Of a stretch of 64,000 nt of DNA, positions 8,269 to 16,497 are shown piece after piece. A model generated the notes under the pieces. The model ran no database searches. It had not been told where the DNA came from and saw nothing but the letters and a program-made list of their open reading frames with translations. Each line of letters starts with the position of its first letter. The stretch's first letter is position 1. The position numbers and the translations under genes are program-made. Source of the stretch: Aestuariirhabdus sp049985285 (GTDB lineage: Bacteria > Pseudomonadota > Gammaproteobacteria > Pseudomonadales > Aestuariirhabdaceae); contig NZ_JBNIEU010000002.1 of assembly GCF_049985285.1 (NCBI RefSeq), positions 372,001-436,000 of the forward strand, given 5' to 3'.

Positions 8269-8357
8269 GGCGACTCCTGTGCTTGTCAATTGACAGTCAG
8301 AGCACTATAGAAGATGGTAATAGGTAAGAATGATAACAAATTGGCAGGGGGATCGTT

Positions 8358-9098
8358 ATGATCAAGTTTTTTAGTTTTGGCTCCGCTTTTGGGTTGCCCA
8401 GTCCAAGTCCTTTCTGCATGAAGCTGGAAATCTGGATGAAAATGGCGGGTATCGAATACCGTGTGAAGGAGAGAAAAGATCCTACCAAGGGGCCCAAAGG
8501 TAAGTTGCCCTTTATCAAGCATGGCGGTGTGGTTTTGGCCGACTCCGATATCATTATGGATTACCTTTGCCAGTGTTTCGAGGTTGAGATGGATCGTAAC
8601 CTCGACTCGCACCAGAGGGCGATGGGGTATGCCATTAGCAAGATGCTTGAGGATCACCTCTACTGGGCTATGTTGTACAGCCGCTGGGTCGACCGTCAGA
8701 ACTGGAAGGCGATGCGGACCCACTTTATGGGGCACATGCCTTTGCCTGTGCGGCGGATTATGGCCGAACTGGTGAGGTTGAAGGTGAAGAAGGATCTCTA
8801 TTCACAGGGGATGGGGAGGCACAGTGCGCAGGATGTGTACTGGGCGGCTAAGCGTGATCTCCGCTCTGTTTCTACTTTATTGGGGGATAGTCCCTATCTG
8901 TTTGGTACGGAACCCTGTAGTTACGACGCCGTGGTTTATGCCTTTATTACCAATATTATCGACTGTGAGCTGGAGTCACCGTTGAAGGAGTTTGGGCGCT
9001 CCCACGATAATCTGGTTGATTACTGCCAGCGTATGCACGCCCGATACTACGGCGGTGCTGAAGTGGTGGCCGTCGATGACGCATCCCAGGCTGCCTGA
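8358..9098 (+). CDS. Glutathione S-transferase family protein (metaxin/FAX-like)
   Basis: A 246-residue protein with an N-terminal thioredoxin-like GST domain (SPFCMKLEIWMKMAGIEYRVKE, then GKLPFIKHGGVVLADSDIIMDYL with the SNAIL-type ADS turn) and an all-helical C-terminal domain containing SYDAVVYAFITNI. The SPFC start and the C-terminal helix pattern resemble the metaxin/failed-axon-connection branch more than classical detoxifying GSTs. The substrate is unknown. The ATG follows AGGGGG. The last 23 bases overlap the GIY-YIG gene in another frame. Confidence 0.85.
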   Translation: MIKFFSFGSAFGLPSPSPFCMKLEIWMKMAGIEYRVKERKDPTKGPKGKLPFIKHGGVVLADSDIIMDYLCQCFEVEMDRNLDSHQRAMGYAISKMLEDHLYWAMLYSRWVDRQNWKAMRTHFMGHMPLPVRRIMAELVRLKVKKDLYSQGMGRHSAQDVYWAAKRDLRSVSTLLGDSPYLFGTEPCSYDAVVYAFITNIIDCELESPLKEFGRSHDNLVDYCQRMHARYYGGAEVVAVDDASQAA

Positions 9099-9375
9099 GC
9101 TTCCACCACCGGGTTGCTGGTTTCTTTATATCATCCTCTGCTCGGATAAGGCGCTTTACACCGGTATCACGACCGACGTAGAGCGCCGTTTTTCCGAGCA
9201 TGCCAGTGGCAGGGGGGCGCGCTTTTTTCGTGGCCGTCAACCTCTGCGGGTAGTGTATCGGGAAACGCATCTAGATCGTGCCGCTGCCAGTCGTCGGGAG
9301 TACCAGATCAAGCAATTGACGCGGCAGCAAAAACTGGCGCTGTTAGAGGAAAGCGCTAGCGCCCTGCCGGTATAG
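9076..9375 (+). CDS. GIY-YIG nuclease domain protein (YhbQ-like)
   Basis: A 99-residue single-domain protein. The GIY-YIG signature appears as WFLYIILCSDKALYTGITTDVERRFSEH, with the catalytic-type Arg (ERRF), and continues to a YREThldRAAASRREYQIKQLTR block. This is the short UPF0213/YhbQ family, which is uncharacterised or linked to DNA repair. The ATG at 9076 lies inside the end of the GST gene; a longer in-frame start at 8992 would lie deep in that gene and is unlikely. Coupled translation with the GST gene is plausible. Confidence 0.85.
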   Translation: MTHPRLPELPPPGCWFLYIILCSDKALYTGITTDVERRFSEHASGRGARFFRGRQPLRVVYRETHLDRAAASRREYQIKQLTRQQKLALLEESASALPV

Positions 9376-9650
9376 GCGTCTGGCCGACCCGTTGCGCGAA
9401 CCTGTTCATGGCCGGGTTCGGGCGATGGATATTTGTCACTATCGAGTGGCGGCTGGTTTCAAACCGTTTCAATGACAATAGATTGACTTTTTTTTGGCGG
9501 TTTAGGGGGATTTGCCATGCATCTGTCGGACTTTGGTTGTCAGTCGCAGGAATTAGATCGTATAGTAAGGAGTATTGGGATAGTCCCAATTGGGTTTTAG
9601 GGTGATGGTCAAAAAGAGAGGCGTTTTTGCAGGCTTCTCGAGGTTTGCTG

Positions 9651-10631
9651 GTGAAACGACGTGAATTTTTGGAAGGGGTGTTTGCAGGGACGGCGGTCAC
9701 CGCGTCCAGCGCATTTCTTTGGGGAAAGCTGAATCTGAGACCTGCCCTGCCGGTCGCAGAGGTGTTACCAGTGCCACCAGTGTCGACGCCTCCAGTGTCG
9801 CCAGGATCTGTTGTCGTCGAGCCTGTTGTCGTAGAACCCGCTCCGACCTCTGTTATTGCTCCTGAGCCGATTCGGCCGGTAGTGGTGCACAAAGAGCCGC
9901 AAGAGATCGCCGAAGATCGGGCGTACCTTTCCAAAATCCAGAACTTTGACGATGAACATTTGGGCGATATACACCTTAGCCCCGAGCGCCTGGAACTATT
10001 GAAGGCAACCATTGGCAGCCTTGATGAGGCGCAGCGCCTGATCGGTCATGGCCACTTCAATGTGATTGGGTTTGATCGGATGATCTTGGTGGTCAACCGC
10101 TACTCCCGCACGGGGCCTTTCCCCAAGGCTCATCTTGACCTGATTGAGGAGCTGTTCGAGTTTAATGCCAAGGGTTACGGTTTCTATGGGGAAAAGATTG
10201 TTACCCGTTTAACCTCAACGATACCCGAGGGCGATATCGAAAAGGTGCCGTATACGGGGCATTACCTCTACAAAGGGGATTCAAAGCGCCTCTACAAGAC
10301 TCTACGCCGCGATGTGGGGGAGACTATCGTGCTGACCTCGGGTATCCGGGGGATGGTCAAACAAACCCATCTGTTTATGGCCAAGGCCCTGCAAGCGAAA
10401 GGGAATTTATCCCGCGCTTCCCGCTCGTTGGCTCCTCCCGGTCACTCCTACCATGCGATTGGTGATTTTGATGTGGGCAAAGTGGGGTACGGGAAAAGGA
10501 ACTTTACCCGGGATTTCGCCGAAACCGACGAGTACAAGCGTTTGCAAGATCTCGGATACGTCGATATCCGCTATACATCGAATAATCGCTTCGGGGTACG
10601 ATACGAGCCCTGGCACGTAAAAGTCGTGTGA
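9651..10631 (+). CDS. Tat-exported M15-type D-Ala-D-Ala carboxypeptidase/metallopeptidase
   Basis: About 326 residues. The N-terminus KRREFLEGVFAGTAVTASSAF is a twin-arginine signal, followed by a Pro/Val-rich linker (about 33-80). The C-terminal half carries the VanY/M15 zinc motif in GHSYHAIGDFDVG (His and Asp ligands near 268 and 274) and YEPWHVKV (catalytic Glu and His near 319 and 322). It is predicted to act on peptidoglycan in the periplasm. GTG 9651 has GAGG seven bases upstream; TTG 9627 is an alternative. It stands alone, with a terminator downstream. Confidence 0.82.
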   Translation: MKRREFLEGVFAGTAVTASSAFLWGKLNLRPALPVAEVLPVPPVSTPPVSPGSVVVEPVVVEPAPTSVIAPEPIRPVVVHKEPQEIAEDRAYLSKIQNFDDEHLGDIHLSPERLELLKATIGSLDEAQRLIGHGHFNVIGFDRMILVVNRYSRTGPFPKAHLDLIEELFEFNAKGYGFYGEKIVTRLTSTIPEGDIEKVPYTGHYLYKGDSKRLYKTLRRDVGETIVLTSGIRGMVKQTHLFMAKALQAKGNLSRASRSLAPPGHSYHAIGDFDVGKVGYGKRNFTRDFAETDEYKRLQDLGYVDIRYTSNNRFGVRYEPWHVKVV

Positions 10632-10686
10632 GTAGCGCAGCTCCGGCCAGTGATGGGGCGGAATCGATCAGTTGTTAAAAGATACA

Positions 10687-10718
10687 GGCTTCATACGCTC
10701 GTGTGAGGCCATTTTTTT
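10687..10718 (+). terminator. Rho-independent terminator after the M15 peptidase gene
   Basis: A nine-pair stem (GGCTTCATA pairing with TGTGAGGCC, two G-U wobbles) with a six-base loop is followed by A and seven T. It lies 55 bases after the peptidase stop, before the convergent ppk2. Confidence 0.7.
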
Positions 10719-10740
10719 GGTTTCGGTTTTTCTCTGTTCG

Positions 10741-11589
10741 CTAGCGTGCAGCGGTGTTCTGATTCTCTAATGCTTGAGAAAGCGCATCGAGGTCCTCCAG
10801 GGTATAGGGAGGGGTGACTCGGGGGCGGCGGGGCTGCATCTGCTGTAAGGTTTTGCAAATGATATGACCGATCAACCAGTCCCTGAACCACCGTTTGTTG
10901 GAGGGGATGATATACCAGGGGCTTTTTGAGGTATGGGTTAAGCTGATTACTTTTTGGTAGGCGGCGATTGTGGTATGCCAGTTCTCATGGGTAGCCAGAT
11001 CCGATTCATGGAGCTTCCAGTGATCCTGGGGGGTGTTCAGACGCTTCGCAAGCCTTCGGCGGTATTCCGTTCGGCTGATATGTAGGTAGAATTTCAGCAC
11101 GCGGATGTTGCTGTACTGTAGTAACGATTCGAAGTTGTTGATGTGTTGCGCGCTGTTTTTTAAAGATAAAACTTCGTCATGCCCACTAGCGTAGCTGTTG
11201 ATCAGAGGCTCATAATAACTGCGGTTGAATACACCGATCATGCCTTTGGCGGGCACCGCCGCGTGGTAGCGGTGAAGGACGTCGAACTGACGCTCTTTTT
11301 TGCCGGCAGTATTGAAATTATGGATCTCCAGGCCTTGGGGGTTTACGCCGGCGAACAGGGTGCGGATATTGCTGTCCTTGCCGGCGGTATCCATCGCCTG
11401 ATAGATCAGTAACAAGCCCTGCCGGCCCTCGGCGTGGAGGTTTTCCTGCCAGTGGATCAGTTCCTGATTGTAAACCGCCGTCTCTCCGATCGCGATGGTG
11501 CGGTCTGCGTTGAAGGTGTAACCCGGATCGAATGCCTTGAGACCCAGTTCTCCCTGGGTTGGGGGGGTGAAGTAGGCAAGATCGATCAT
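10741..11589 (-). CDS. ppk2: Polyphosphate kinase 2 family protein
   Basis: A 282-residue protein of the PPK2 family: Walker A-type YQAMDTAGKDSNIRTLFAGVNPQG (Asp67 and Lys71 region), Walker B IGVFNRSYYE (118-127), the YLHISRTEYRRRLAKRLN lid and a C-terminal WYIIPSNKRWFRDWLI. MDTAGKDS with GVNPQG is the pattern of the branch that phosphorylates AMP or ADP from polyphosphate, but substrate choice cannot be read from sequence alone. The start ATG 11589 lies 16 bases after the yejK stop, so the two may be cotranscribed. Confidence 0.92.
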   Translation of the reverse strand: MIDLAYFTPPTQGELGLKAFDPGYTFNADRTIAIGETAVYNQELIHWQENLHAEGRQGLLLIYQAMDTAGKDSNIRTLFAGVNPQGLEIHNFNTAGKKERQFDVLHRYHAAVPAKGMIGVFNRSYYEPLINSYASGHDEVLSLKNSAQHINNFESLLQYSNIRVLKFYLHISRTEYRRRLAKRLNTPQDHWKLHESDLATHENWHTTIAAYQKVISLTHTSKSPWYIIPSNKRWFRDWLIGHIICKTLQQMQPRRPRVTPPYTLEDLDALSQALENQNTAAR

Positions 11590-11605
11590 TATTATGGTTC
11601 TCTGT

Positions 11606-12604
11606 TTAGCTGGATCGCTTCTGAAGCTGTTTCTTGAGATTATCAGGGATATTGGTGATTGTCAGGGTTTGGCTTGCCGCATCGTAATGAACGGTATCTC
11701 CGAGGTGATGAGCGTTGAATGAGAGGTTCAATCCCTTGGCGCGACCCGAGTATCGGATCAGCTGTTGCAATTGGCTTTTCTCCGGCTGTACCTCTTCGAC
11801 CACATCGTAGTCACGGGTATTCACAAAACGTGCGAAATGATCAGGTTCATCCTGGTCGAGATACCCCGAAAGTTCCTTAATGAATACTGACTCCCCGCTT
11901 TTCGCTTGATCGTTACAGTATTCGTAGGCTTTACGTTTAAGCTCATCGCTCTTCACCGCTTCGAACGCTTCTTCGTTGCAGTATTCATCGAAGGTCGAGA
12001 GAAGCTGTTCGGTCTCTTTCTTGCTGTCGCCAGTCTCGCTGCAGCCAATAAATTCCCTAAAATAGTCGGAAACCTTCCTGTTATTTCGAGGTTTAAGGAA
12101 TGAGATGTAGCGAGTGGCGTTAGCGTTGGTCTGCCACTCACCGATATTGATGCGAGCTGCCATGTGCAGACGAGACAGATCCAGGTATTGACTGCTATTG
12201 ATCTCCAGTTGCTCATCCACGGTGACGGCATCGGTGTTACTCAACATCAATACCATCAGGTAATCTGTCAGGGCCTGCTTGTACTGGATAAACAGCAGAA
12301 AACCTCCTGTGGCGAAATTCGACTGATCTATCTGAGTCTTAAGCAACTGCATCGCATCGCGGGAGAAACCGACGAAATCGGCTTCGCCATCCAGGGTGCT
12401 CTTGAGCAGACTGGCGAACGAGCTTCCCGTAGCAAAACAGCCATAGGCCTTACCGCTTTTGCTGTTGTAACTCTGGGTGAGGTCAGCCAGCAAACCTTCC
12501 AGCTCGTTGGTGATCGGCAGACAGCTGGTACGGGGGATTAGCACCGATTCGTCACCATCGGCCCGCTTTTCAAGACGGTGTACGATGCAGTTTTCAATAG
12601 CCAT
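11606..12604 (-). CDS. yejK: Nucleoid-associated protein YejK (NdpA family)
   Basis: A 332-residue protein, the usual YejK length. It carries the family hallmarks: an N-terminal MAIENCIVHRLEK, GFLLFIQYKQ, LSRLHMAARINIGEW and KPRNNRKVSDYFREFIGC, then a C-terminal SGRAKGLNLSFNAHHLGDTVHYD. Family members bind the nucleoid and DNA and have been linked to topoisomerase IV in Pseudomonas. The ATG at 12604 follows AGAG. It is followed by ppk2 on the same strand. Confidence 0.93.
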   Translation of the reverse strand: MAIENCIVHRLEKRADGDESVLIPRTSCLPITNELEGLLADLTQSYNSKSGKAYGCFATGSSFASLLKSTLDGEADFVGFSRDAMQLLKTQIDQSNFATGGFLLFIQYKQALTDYLMVLMLSNTDAVTVDEQLEINSSQYLDLSRLHMAARINIGEWQTNANATRYISFLKPRNNRKVSDYFREFIGCSETGDSKKETEQLLSTFDEYCNEEAFEAVKSDELKRKAYEYCNDQAKSGESVFIKELSGYLDQDEPDHFARFVNTRDYDVVEEVQPEKSQLQQLIRYSGRAKGLNLSFNAHHLGDTVHYDAASQTLTITNIPDNLKKQLQKRSS

Positions 12605-12722
12605 GGAGAACTCTCTTAACGATGGTTAGATGCTCAAGCACGGTTGTTGTGCGAGCGGAGGGATATTGTAATCGAGAGCTGCTGCGAGGGGGAAGGAGGC
12701 GTTCTACAATTGGACCGCCGCC

Positions 12723-13526
12723 CTATAGATGGAGATCCATCCACTGGTATAACGCATCGTTGGCCAGTTGATCAATATTGGCGCTATCGTGCATCTTTTG
12801 TAGCTCGTTTGTGATCGCTTTCAGGGGCAGTTGGCAGTTGATATTTTTGGACACCCCAATGAAAAAGTCGTTGCTGGCGATCTCTACCGGTGCTTTACGC
12901 AGGGTGCCTTCGTAGCTATAGAGAGAGACCAGTAGGTCAGCCTGGGTCAGGGGGTAAATGGCGTAATCAACGCGTTTGGCTTCCAGCATCAACAAGCCTT
13001 GCTGGGCGCGCTGAACACGGCTCAGGGGGAGGTAGCGTGTGGCATAGTGCTCGAAATCACTGCCCAGCTCCAGATCGCGCGAGACCACCCCCCGCAGGTT
13101 TTTCAGGTCCCCCCAGTTTTGGGGCATCAACCCGGAATCTTTGCGAACCAGCACCAGATAGTGGGTGCTATAAAGAATGGGCTCGACCAGATTGACGGCG
13201 CTGAGCGCGCTCGGTTCCCGGGTCGCGGTAACCGTGATATCGACCTTGTTCTCTTTTAGCGCCTTAAGCAGTCGTTGGGGACTACCGGGTTCGACCGTGA
13301 TGACGCGAATGTTTTCTTTGGCGAGAATTCGGCGCAACGCGACGATGCCGGCTCCGTGCATCTGCTCATCAGCAAACCAGGAGAGCGGAGGCATGTTGGC
13401 ATGACCCGAAACCCTGACCTCGCGACAGAGTTCTGTTGCGGCGTAGCCTCTGCCTGCGATCAGTACAAACAGGGCAGCGACCACAATCCGTAGGTATGAA
13501 AATAGCTGCAAAGAGGAGGGCTCCAA
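12723..13526 (-). CDS. Periplasmic solute-binding protein, family 3 type
   Basis: A 267-residue secreted protein. A hydrophobic signal segment (IVVAALFVLIAGRGYAA) precedes a bacterial extracellular solute-binding family 3 fold: VSGHANMPPLSWF, GAGIVALRRILA, LKENKVDITVTATREP and the C-terminal DALYQWMDL. No transporter genes are adjacent, so it could serve as a sensor-like or orphan binding protein rather than an ABC component. The reading frame starts at TTG 13526. Internal TTG or GTG starts before the signal peptide are possible, so the exact N-terminus is uncertain. Confidence 0.8.
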   Translation of the reverse strand: MEPSSLQLFSYLRIVVAALFVLIAGRGYAATELCREVRVSGHANMPPLSWFADEQMHGAGIVALRRILAKENIRVITVEPGSPQRLLKALKENKVDITVTATREPSALSAVNLVEPILYSTHYLVLVRKDSGLMPQNWGDLKNLRGVVSRDLELGSDFEHYATRYLPLSRVQRAQQGLLMLEAKRVDYAIYPLTQADLLVSLYSYEGTLRKAPVEIASNDFFIGVSKNINCQLPLKAITNELQKMHDSANIDQLANDALYQWMDLHL

Positions 13527-13573
13527 ATCCGTTTACCCTTCGAGTCTAGGCTATTCAGCCTGTCAAATACAGG

Positions 13574-13602
13574 GCGAACCTCCTGTGGGTGGAGGAGTTC
13601 GC
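13574..13602. terminator. Strong hairpin downstream of the nap operon
   Basis: GCGAAC and GTTCGC arms, extended by CTCC/GGAG, form a stable hairpin 22 bases after the last nap-operon gene on the minus strand. No clear T-run follows in that direction, so it may stabilise the mRNA 3' end rather than terminate transcription by itself. Confidence 0.4.
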
Positions 13603-13623
13603 TCTGCTCGGCAGTGTGCCAGG

Positions 13624-13758
13624 CTAGTCGTTGCTGTTTCCTGTCAGCTCCAGTAGAAAACAGGTGAATACGGCCGTTATCAGGAAGCCGGTGATAAATA
13701 TGGTCGGCATCGCGGCATAGCCGAGAATGTTCCAGATCATTGATTCCATTGCGCTCAT
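13624..13758 (-). CDS. Short single-span membrane protein at the end of the nap operon (TIGR02808-like)
   Basis: A 44-residue protein, almost all of it one transmembrane helix (YAAMPTIFITGFLITAVFTCF), starting MSAMESMIWNILG. It resembles the very short proteins (TIGR02808) described near nap genes in Vibrio and Photobacterium; their function is unknown. The ATG at 13758 is preceded by TAGGAG, in which the TAG is the napC stop, so translation is closely coupled to napC. It is distinct from NapE, which has a different conserved segment. A role in the membrane part of the nitrate reductase system is inferred from position only. Confidence 0.75.
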   Translation of the reverse strand: MSAMESMIWNILGYAAMPTIFITGFLITAVFTCFLLELTGNSND

Positions 13759-13767
13759 AAGGGTCTC

Positions 13768-14361
13768 CTAGTTCCAGCCTTCTACGCCGCTCATGTCGGG
13801 TAGCTCGTGGGCGATGCCTTTGTGGCAATCGATACAGGTTTTGTCGCCAGACGCGAGGGCTGTATCGTGCTGTTTGACGGCACGTCGGCCTTGTTCGCTG
13901 AAGTCCATATACTCGAAGTTGTGGCAGTTTCGGCACTCCAGGGAGTCGTTATCCTTTAACCGCTTCCACTCACGCATGGCGAGGGTCTTTCTCTCGGCGA
14001 GAAATTTTTCCCGGGTATCGATGTAACCGGTCAGCTTGCCCCATACCTCCTTGCTGGCAGCGATCTTGCGGATAATCTTATCGGTCCACTTTTTGGGTAC
14101 GTGGCAGTCCGGGCAAGTAGCTCGAACCCCCGACCGATTGCTGTAATGGATCGTCTCTTTGTACTCCTGGTAGACGTTGTCCGACATTTCATGGCAGCCG
14201 ATGCAAAACTGCTCGGTGTTGGTTATTTCGAGGCCGGTGTTAAACCCGCCCCAGAAGATGATTCCGGCGGCGAATCCGATCGTCAATATGAGTCCCATTG
14301 CCACCCTGGCCGGGGTGGTCAGTATTCGCCAGTAGCGTTTTATGATGTTCTCGTTAGCCAT
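13768..14361 (-). CDS. napC: Tetrahaem cytochrome c NapC (NapC/NirT family quinol dehydrogenase)
   Basis: A 197-residue protein with one N-terminal membrane anchor (about 16-40, GLILTIGFAAGIIFWGGF) and four CxxCH haem sites: CIGCH, CPDCH, CRNCH and CIDCH. NapC oxidises membrane quinol and passes electrons to NapB/NapA in the periplasm. The ATG is preceded by AAGGAG. It is next to last in the operon, 37 bases after napB. The presence of NapC as well as NapGH gives two possible quinol-oxidising routes, as in E. coli. Confidence 0.96.
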   Translation of the reverse strand: MANENIIKRYWRILTTPARVAMGLILTIGFAAGIIFWGGFNTGLEITNTEQFCIGCHEMSDNVYQEYKETIHYSNRSGVRATCPDCHVPKKWTDKIIRKIAASKEVWGKLTGYIDTREKFLAERKTLAMREWKRLKDNDSLECRNCHNFEYMDFSEQGRRAVKQHDTALASGDKTCIDCHKGIAHELPDMSGVEGWN

Positions 14362-14398
14362 TGTCTGCTCCTTAAAGCCAGTGAGTCCGTTTACGCGA

Positions 14399-14860
14399 CT
14401 AGTTTGTTAATGCGTCTACTGACTTGAACTCGTTATCAATCAGTGGCTTGGCGTCCGCTTGCGGGACATGGCACTGGGAGCAGAAGTAACGGCGTGGCGA
14501 AACATCCGATAGCTGCTGCCCGTCTCGGGTTTCGAAGTGGGTCAGGCTGATTTTTGTCGCACCCGCTTTTTTGTAGTTAGCCCAACTATGGCACGAGAGG
14601 CATTTGTTGCTATTGAGGTCGACATGGTAGCCCCTGATCTGATGGGGAATCAGGGGCGGTTGGTGTAGGTAGTCTCGCTCATAGGTATCGCGGTCTTTGG
14701 GGATACGCTTGAGATCGTCTGCCTGGTCCTCTTTATCAAGCATTGCGCTGCGAAGGGAGTTTAGTCCCCCGGTATCTCCCAGCTCATCAGCCTGTAGCGG
14801 TTGCAATAGGATGAGTGGAGTCAGGATAACAGTGAGGATCACGGGTAGTATTTTTTTCAT
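14399..14860 (-). CDS. napB: Dihaem cytochrome c NapB, electron transfer subunit of periplasmic nitrate reductase
   Basis: A 153-residue exported protein with a Sec signal (LPVILTVILTPLILLQPLQA) and two haem-binding sites, CLSCH and CSQCH, as expected for NapB. The region PPLIPHQIRGYHVDLNSNKCLSC matches the conserved core with its distal histidines. It receives electrons from NapC or NapGH and reduces NapA. The start overlaps the napH stop by four bases (ATGA), which implies coupled translation. Confidence 0.96.
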   Translation of the reverse strand: MKKILPVILTVILTPLILLQPLQADELGDTGGLNSLRSAMLDKEDQADDLKRIPKDRDTYERDYLHQPPLIPHQIRGYHVDLNSNKCLSCHSWANYKKAGATKISLTHFETRDGQQLSDVSPRRYFCSQCHVPQADAKPLIDNEFKSVDALTN

Positions 14861-15723
14861 GATTGTCTCTCCGCCTTGTTGGCAAATCGGGTAGAAAATT
14901 CAAAAACAGATTCGCCGCATACATCGATGCAGCGACCACAGTTAGTACATTCAGGAGCTAGAATAATGGAGCCATTGCCCAGTTTTTCGCCTTTGAGTGC
15001 AGGTTTAATCACCTGCGGCTCTGGGCACACTGCATAACAGTCCATGCAGTCATTGCAACACTCGCGCTGGCTGGCGTTGATGCGCAGCGGACTAAACTTG
15101 CCCAGCAGAGCGTAAAATGCCCCGAGCGGACACAGGTGGCCACACCAGCCACGGCGCACCATCAGCAGGTCAAACGCAAAAACCGCCGTGATCAACAGCC
15201 ATCCGGCACCCATACCGTAGAGCGCACCTCGCATGGCCAGTGAAACGGGGTTAACCAGCTCCCACGCCAGAGTGCCGGTCAGCATGGGCACTACCAACAC
15301 GATCCCCAGCATCCAGTAGCGCAGTGCACGCGACAGGGTGCCAGAACGGTTGAGCGATAGTTTGCGTCGTAGCCAGCTGGCGCTGTCGGTAATGGGGTTA
15401 ATGGGGCACACCCAGGAGCAGAACACGCGACCACCGACCAGCCAATAAAAGCCGGCAACCAACAGAGCCCCAAGTCCCAGGGTGAGCTCGAAAGCCTTTC
15501 CCGCAAGCAGGGTTTGCAGCCACACCAGAGGGTCAGTCAAAGGGATCGTGTCGAGTAGCATGCTGGCGCTGAGATTACCCTTTAACACCCAGATACCCGT
15601 CAATGGTCCCAGCAGGAATAGCCCGACCACCGCCAGTTGACTGCACCGACGCAGCAGTATGAATCGGTAGCTGGGCCACCATCCTTTCTGCTCGATTGCG
15701 GCTTGGCCAATAGGCAGGCTCAT
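14857..15723 (-). CDS. napH: NapH, membrane ferredoxin-type quinol dehydrogenase component
   Basis: A 288-residue protein with four or more membrane spans and polyferredoxin features. Cytoplasmic CSWVCPINP and CGHLCPLGAFY motifs resemble NapH/NosR-type CxxxCP loops, and a C-terminal pair of 4Fe-4S clusters is bound by CCNDCMDCYAVCPEP and CTNCGRCIDVC. With NapG it forms a quinol dehydrogenase that feeds electrons to NapB. It overlaps both napG and napB by four bases. The product ends shortly after the second cluster, normal for the family. Confidence 0.95.
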   Translation of the reverse strand: MSLPIGQAAIEQKGWWPSYRFILLRRCSQLAVVGLFLLGPLTGIWVLKGNLSASMLLDTIPLTDPLVWLQTLLAGKAFELTLGLGALLVAGFYWLVGGRVFCSWVCPINPITDSASWLRRKLSLNRSGTLSRALRYWMLGIVLVVPMLTGTLAWELVNPVSLAMRGALYGMGAGWLLITAVFAFDLLMVRRGWCGHLCPLGAFYALLGKFSPLRINASQRECCNDCMDCYAVCPEPQVIKPALKGEKLGNGSIILAPECTNCGRCIDVCGESVFEFSTRFANKAERQS

Positions 15724-16484
15724 GGCTTGGCTCCTGTTGAGGGCATTCGGTCGGGCAGATCCAGTGCTTCAGGAATCAATGATCCCCCTGCGCGCTCCTT
15801 CTCTTTCCACCCCCAACGGTAGTGACTTCCCAGTTCTCCCTTGGCAAGAGTGTGGGGCACCACTTTGATGGCGGCTTCCTCCAACACACAGGCATGCTCA
15901 CACTTGCCACAGCCGGTGCAAAGCTCGGAATGTACCGTCGGTACGAAAAGGGCGTGAACGCCAGTGCGGGTATTGCGCTGCATCTCGAGGGTGATAGCCT
16001 CGTTGATGAGTGGGCATACCCGGTAACAGACGTCGCAGCGCAGGCCCTGCATATTGAGACAGGTTTCCTTGTCGATCAGGACTGCCAGCCCCATGCGGGA
16101 CTTGTCGATATCCTCCAGCGCAGGATCAAGCGCACCACTGGGACACACCTTAACGCAGGGAATGTCTTCGCACATCTCGCAAGGCACGTCACGCGCATCG
16201 AAATAGGGCGTTCCGGTTGCAACCGGGTCCAGCATTCGACCGAGCTTGAGCGTGTCCCATGGGCAATCGCGCACACAAAGGCCGCAGCGTACGCAGGCAC
16301 CGAGAAAGTCCTGTTCCGGCAGTGCCCCGGGGGGGCGCAAGGCCTGGGTGGCGTGCACCCGGGCGGACTCACCGTACAGGGCCAGACCCAGGCCTGCGAG
16401 CGTGACGCCACAGGCAGCCCGCGCCGAATCCACCATAAACTGGCGACGGCTAGGGCTCCTTGTGGTGTCGGTTCTTCGGCTCAT
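15720..16484 (-). CDS. napG: NapG, periplasmic 4Fe-4S ferredoxin-type protein
   Basis: A 254-residue protein with a twin-arginine signal (SRRQFMVDSARAACGVTLAGL) and four cysteine-rich 4Fe-4S motifs: CVRCGLCVRDCP, CEMCEDIPCVKVCP, CLNMQGLRCDVCYRVCP and CTGCGKCEHAC. It partners NapH in electron transfer from quinol to NapB/NapA on the periplasmic side. It lies 13 bases after napA and overlaps napH by four bases. Length and domain order are normal for NapG. Confidence 0.96.
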   Translation of the reverse strand: MSRRTDTTRSPSRRQFMVDSARAACGVTLAGLGLALYGESARVHATQALRPPGALPEQDFLGACVRCGLCVRDCPWDTLKLGRMLDPVATGTPYFDARDVPCEMCEDIPCVKVCPSGALDPALEDIDKSRMGLAVLIDKETCLNMQGLRCDVCYRVCPLINEAITLEMQRNTRTGVHALFVPTVHSELCTGCGKCEHACVLEEAAIKVVPHTLAKGELGSHYRWGWKEKERAGGSLIPEALDLPDRMPSTGAKP

Positions 16485-16497
16485 GCTCGATCCTGGC

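Noticed and set aside
9356..10012. 218-codon frame antisense to the M15 peptidase
   Set aside because: Shadow of the proline/valine-rich linker; Gly/Thr-rich low-complexity product.
13460..13936. 158-codon frame over the end of napC and the small nap gene
   Set aside because: Arg-rich shadow of napC; conflicts with the well-placed 44-residue gene.
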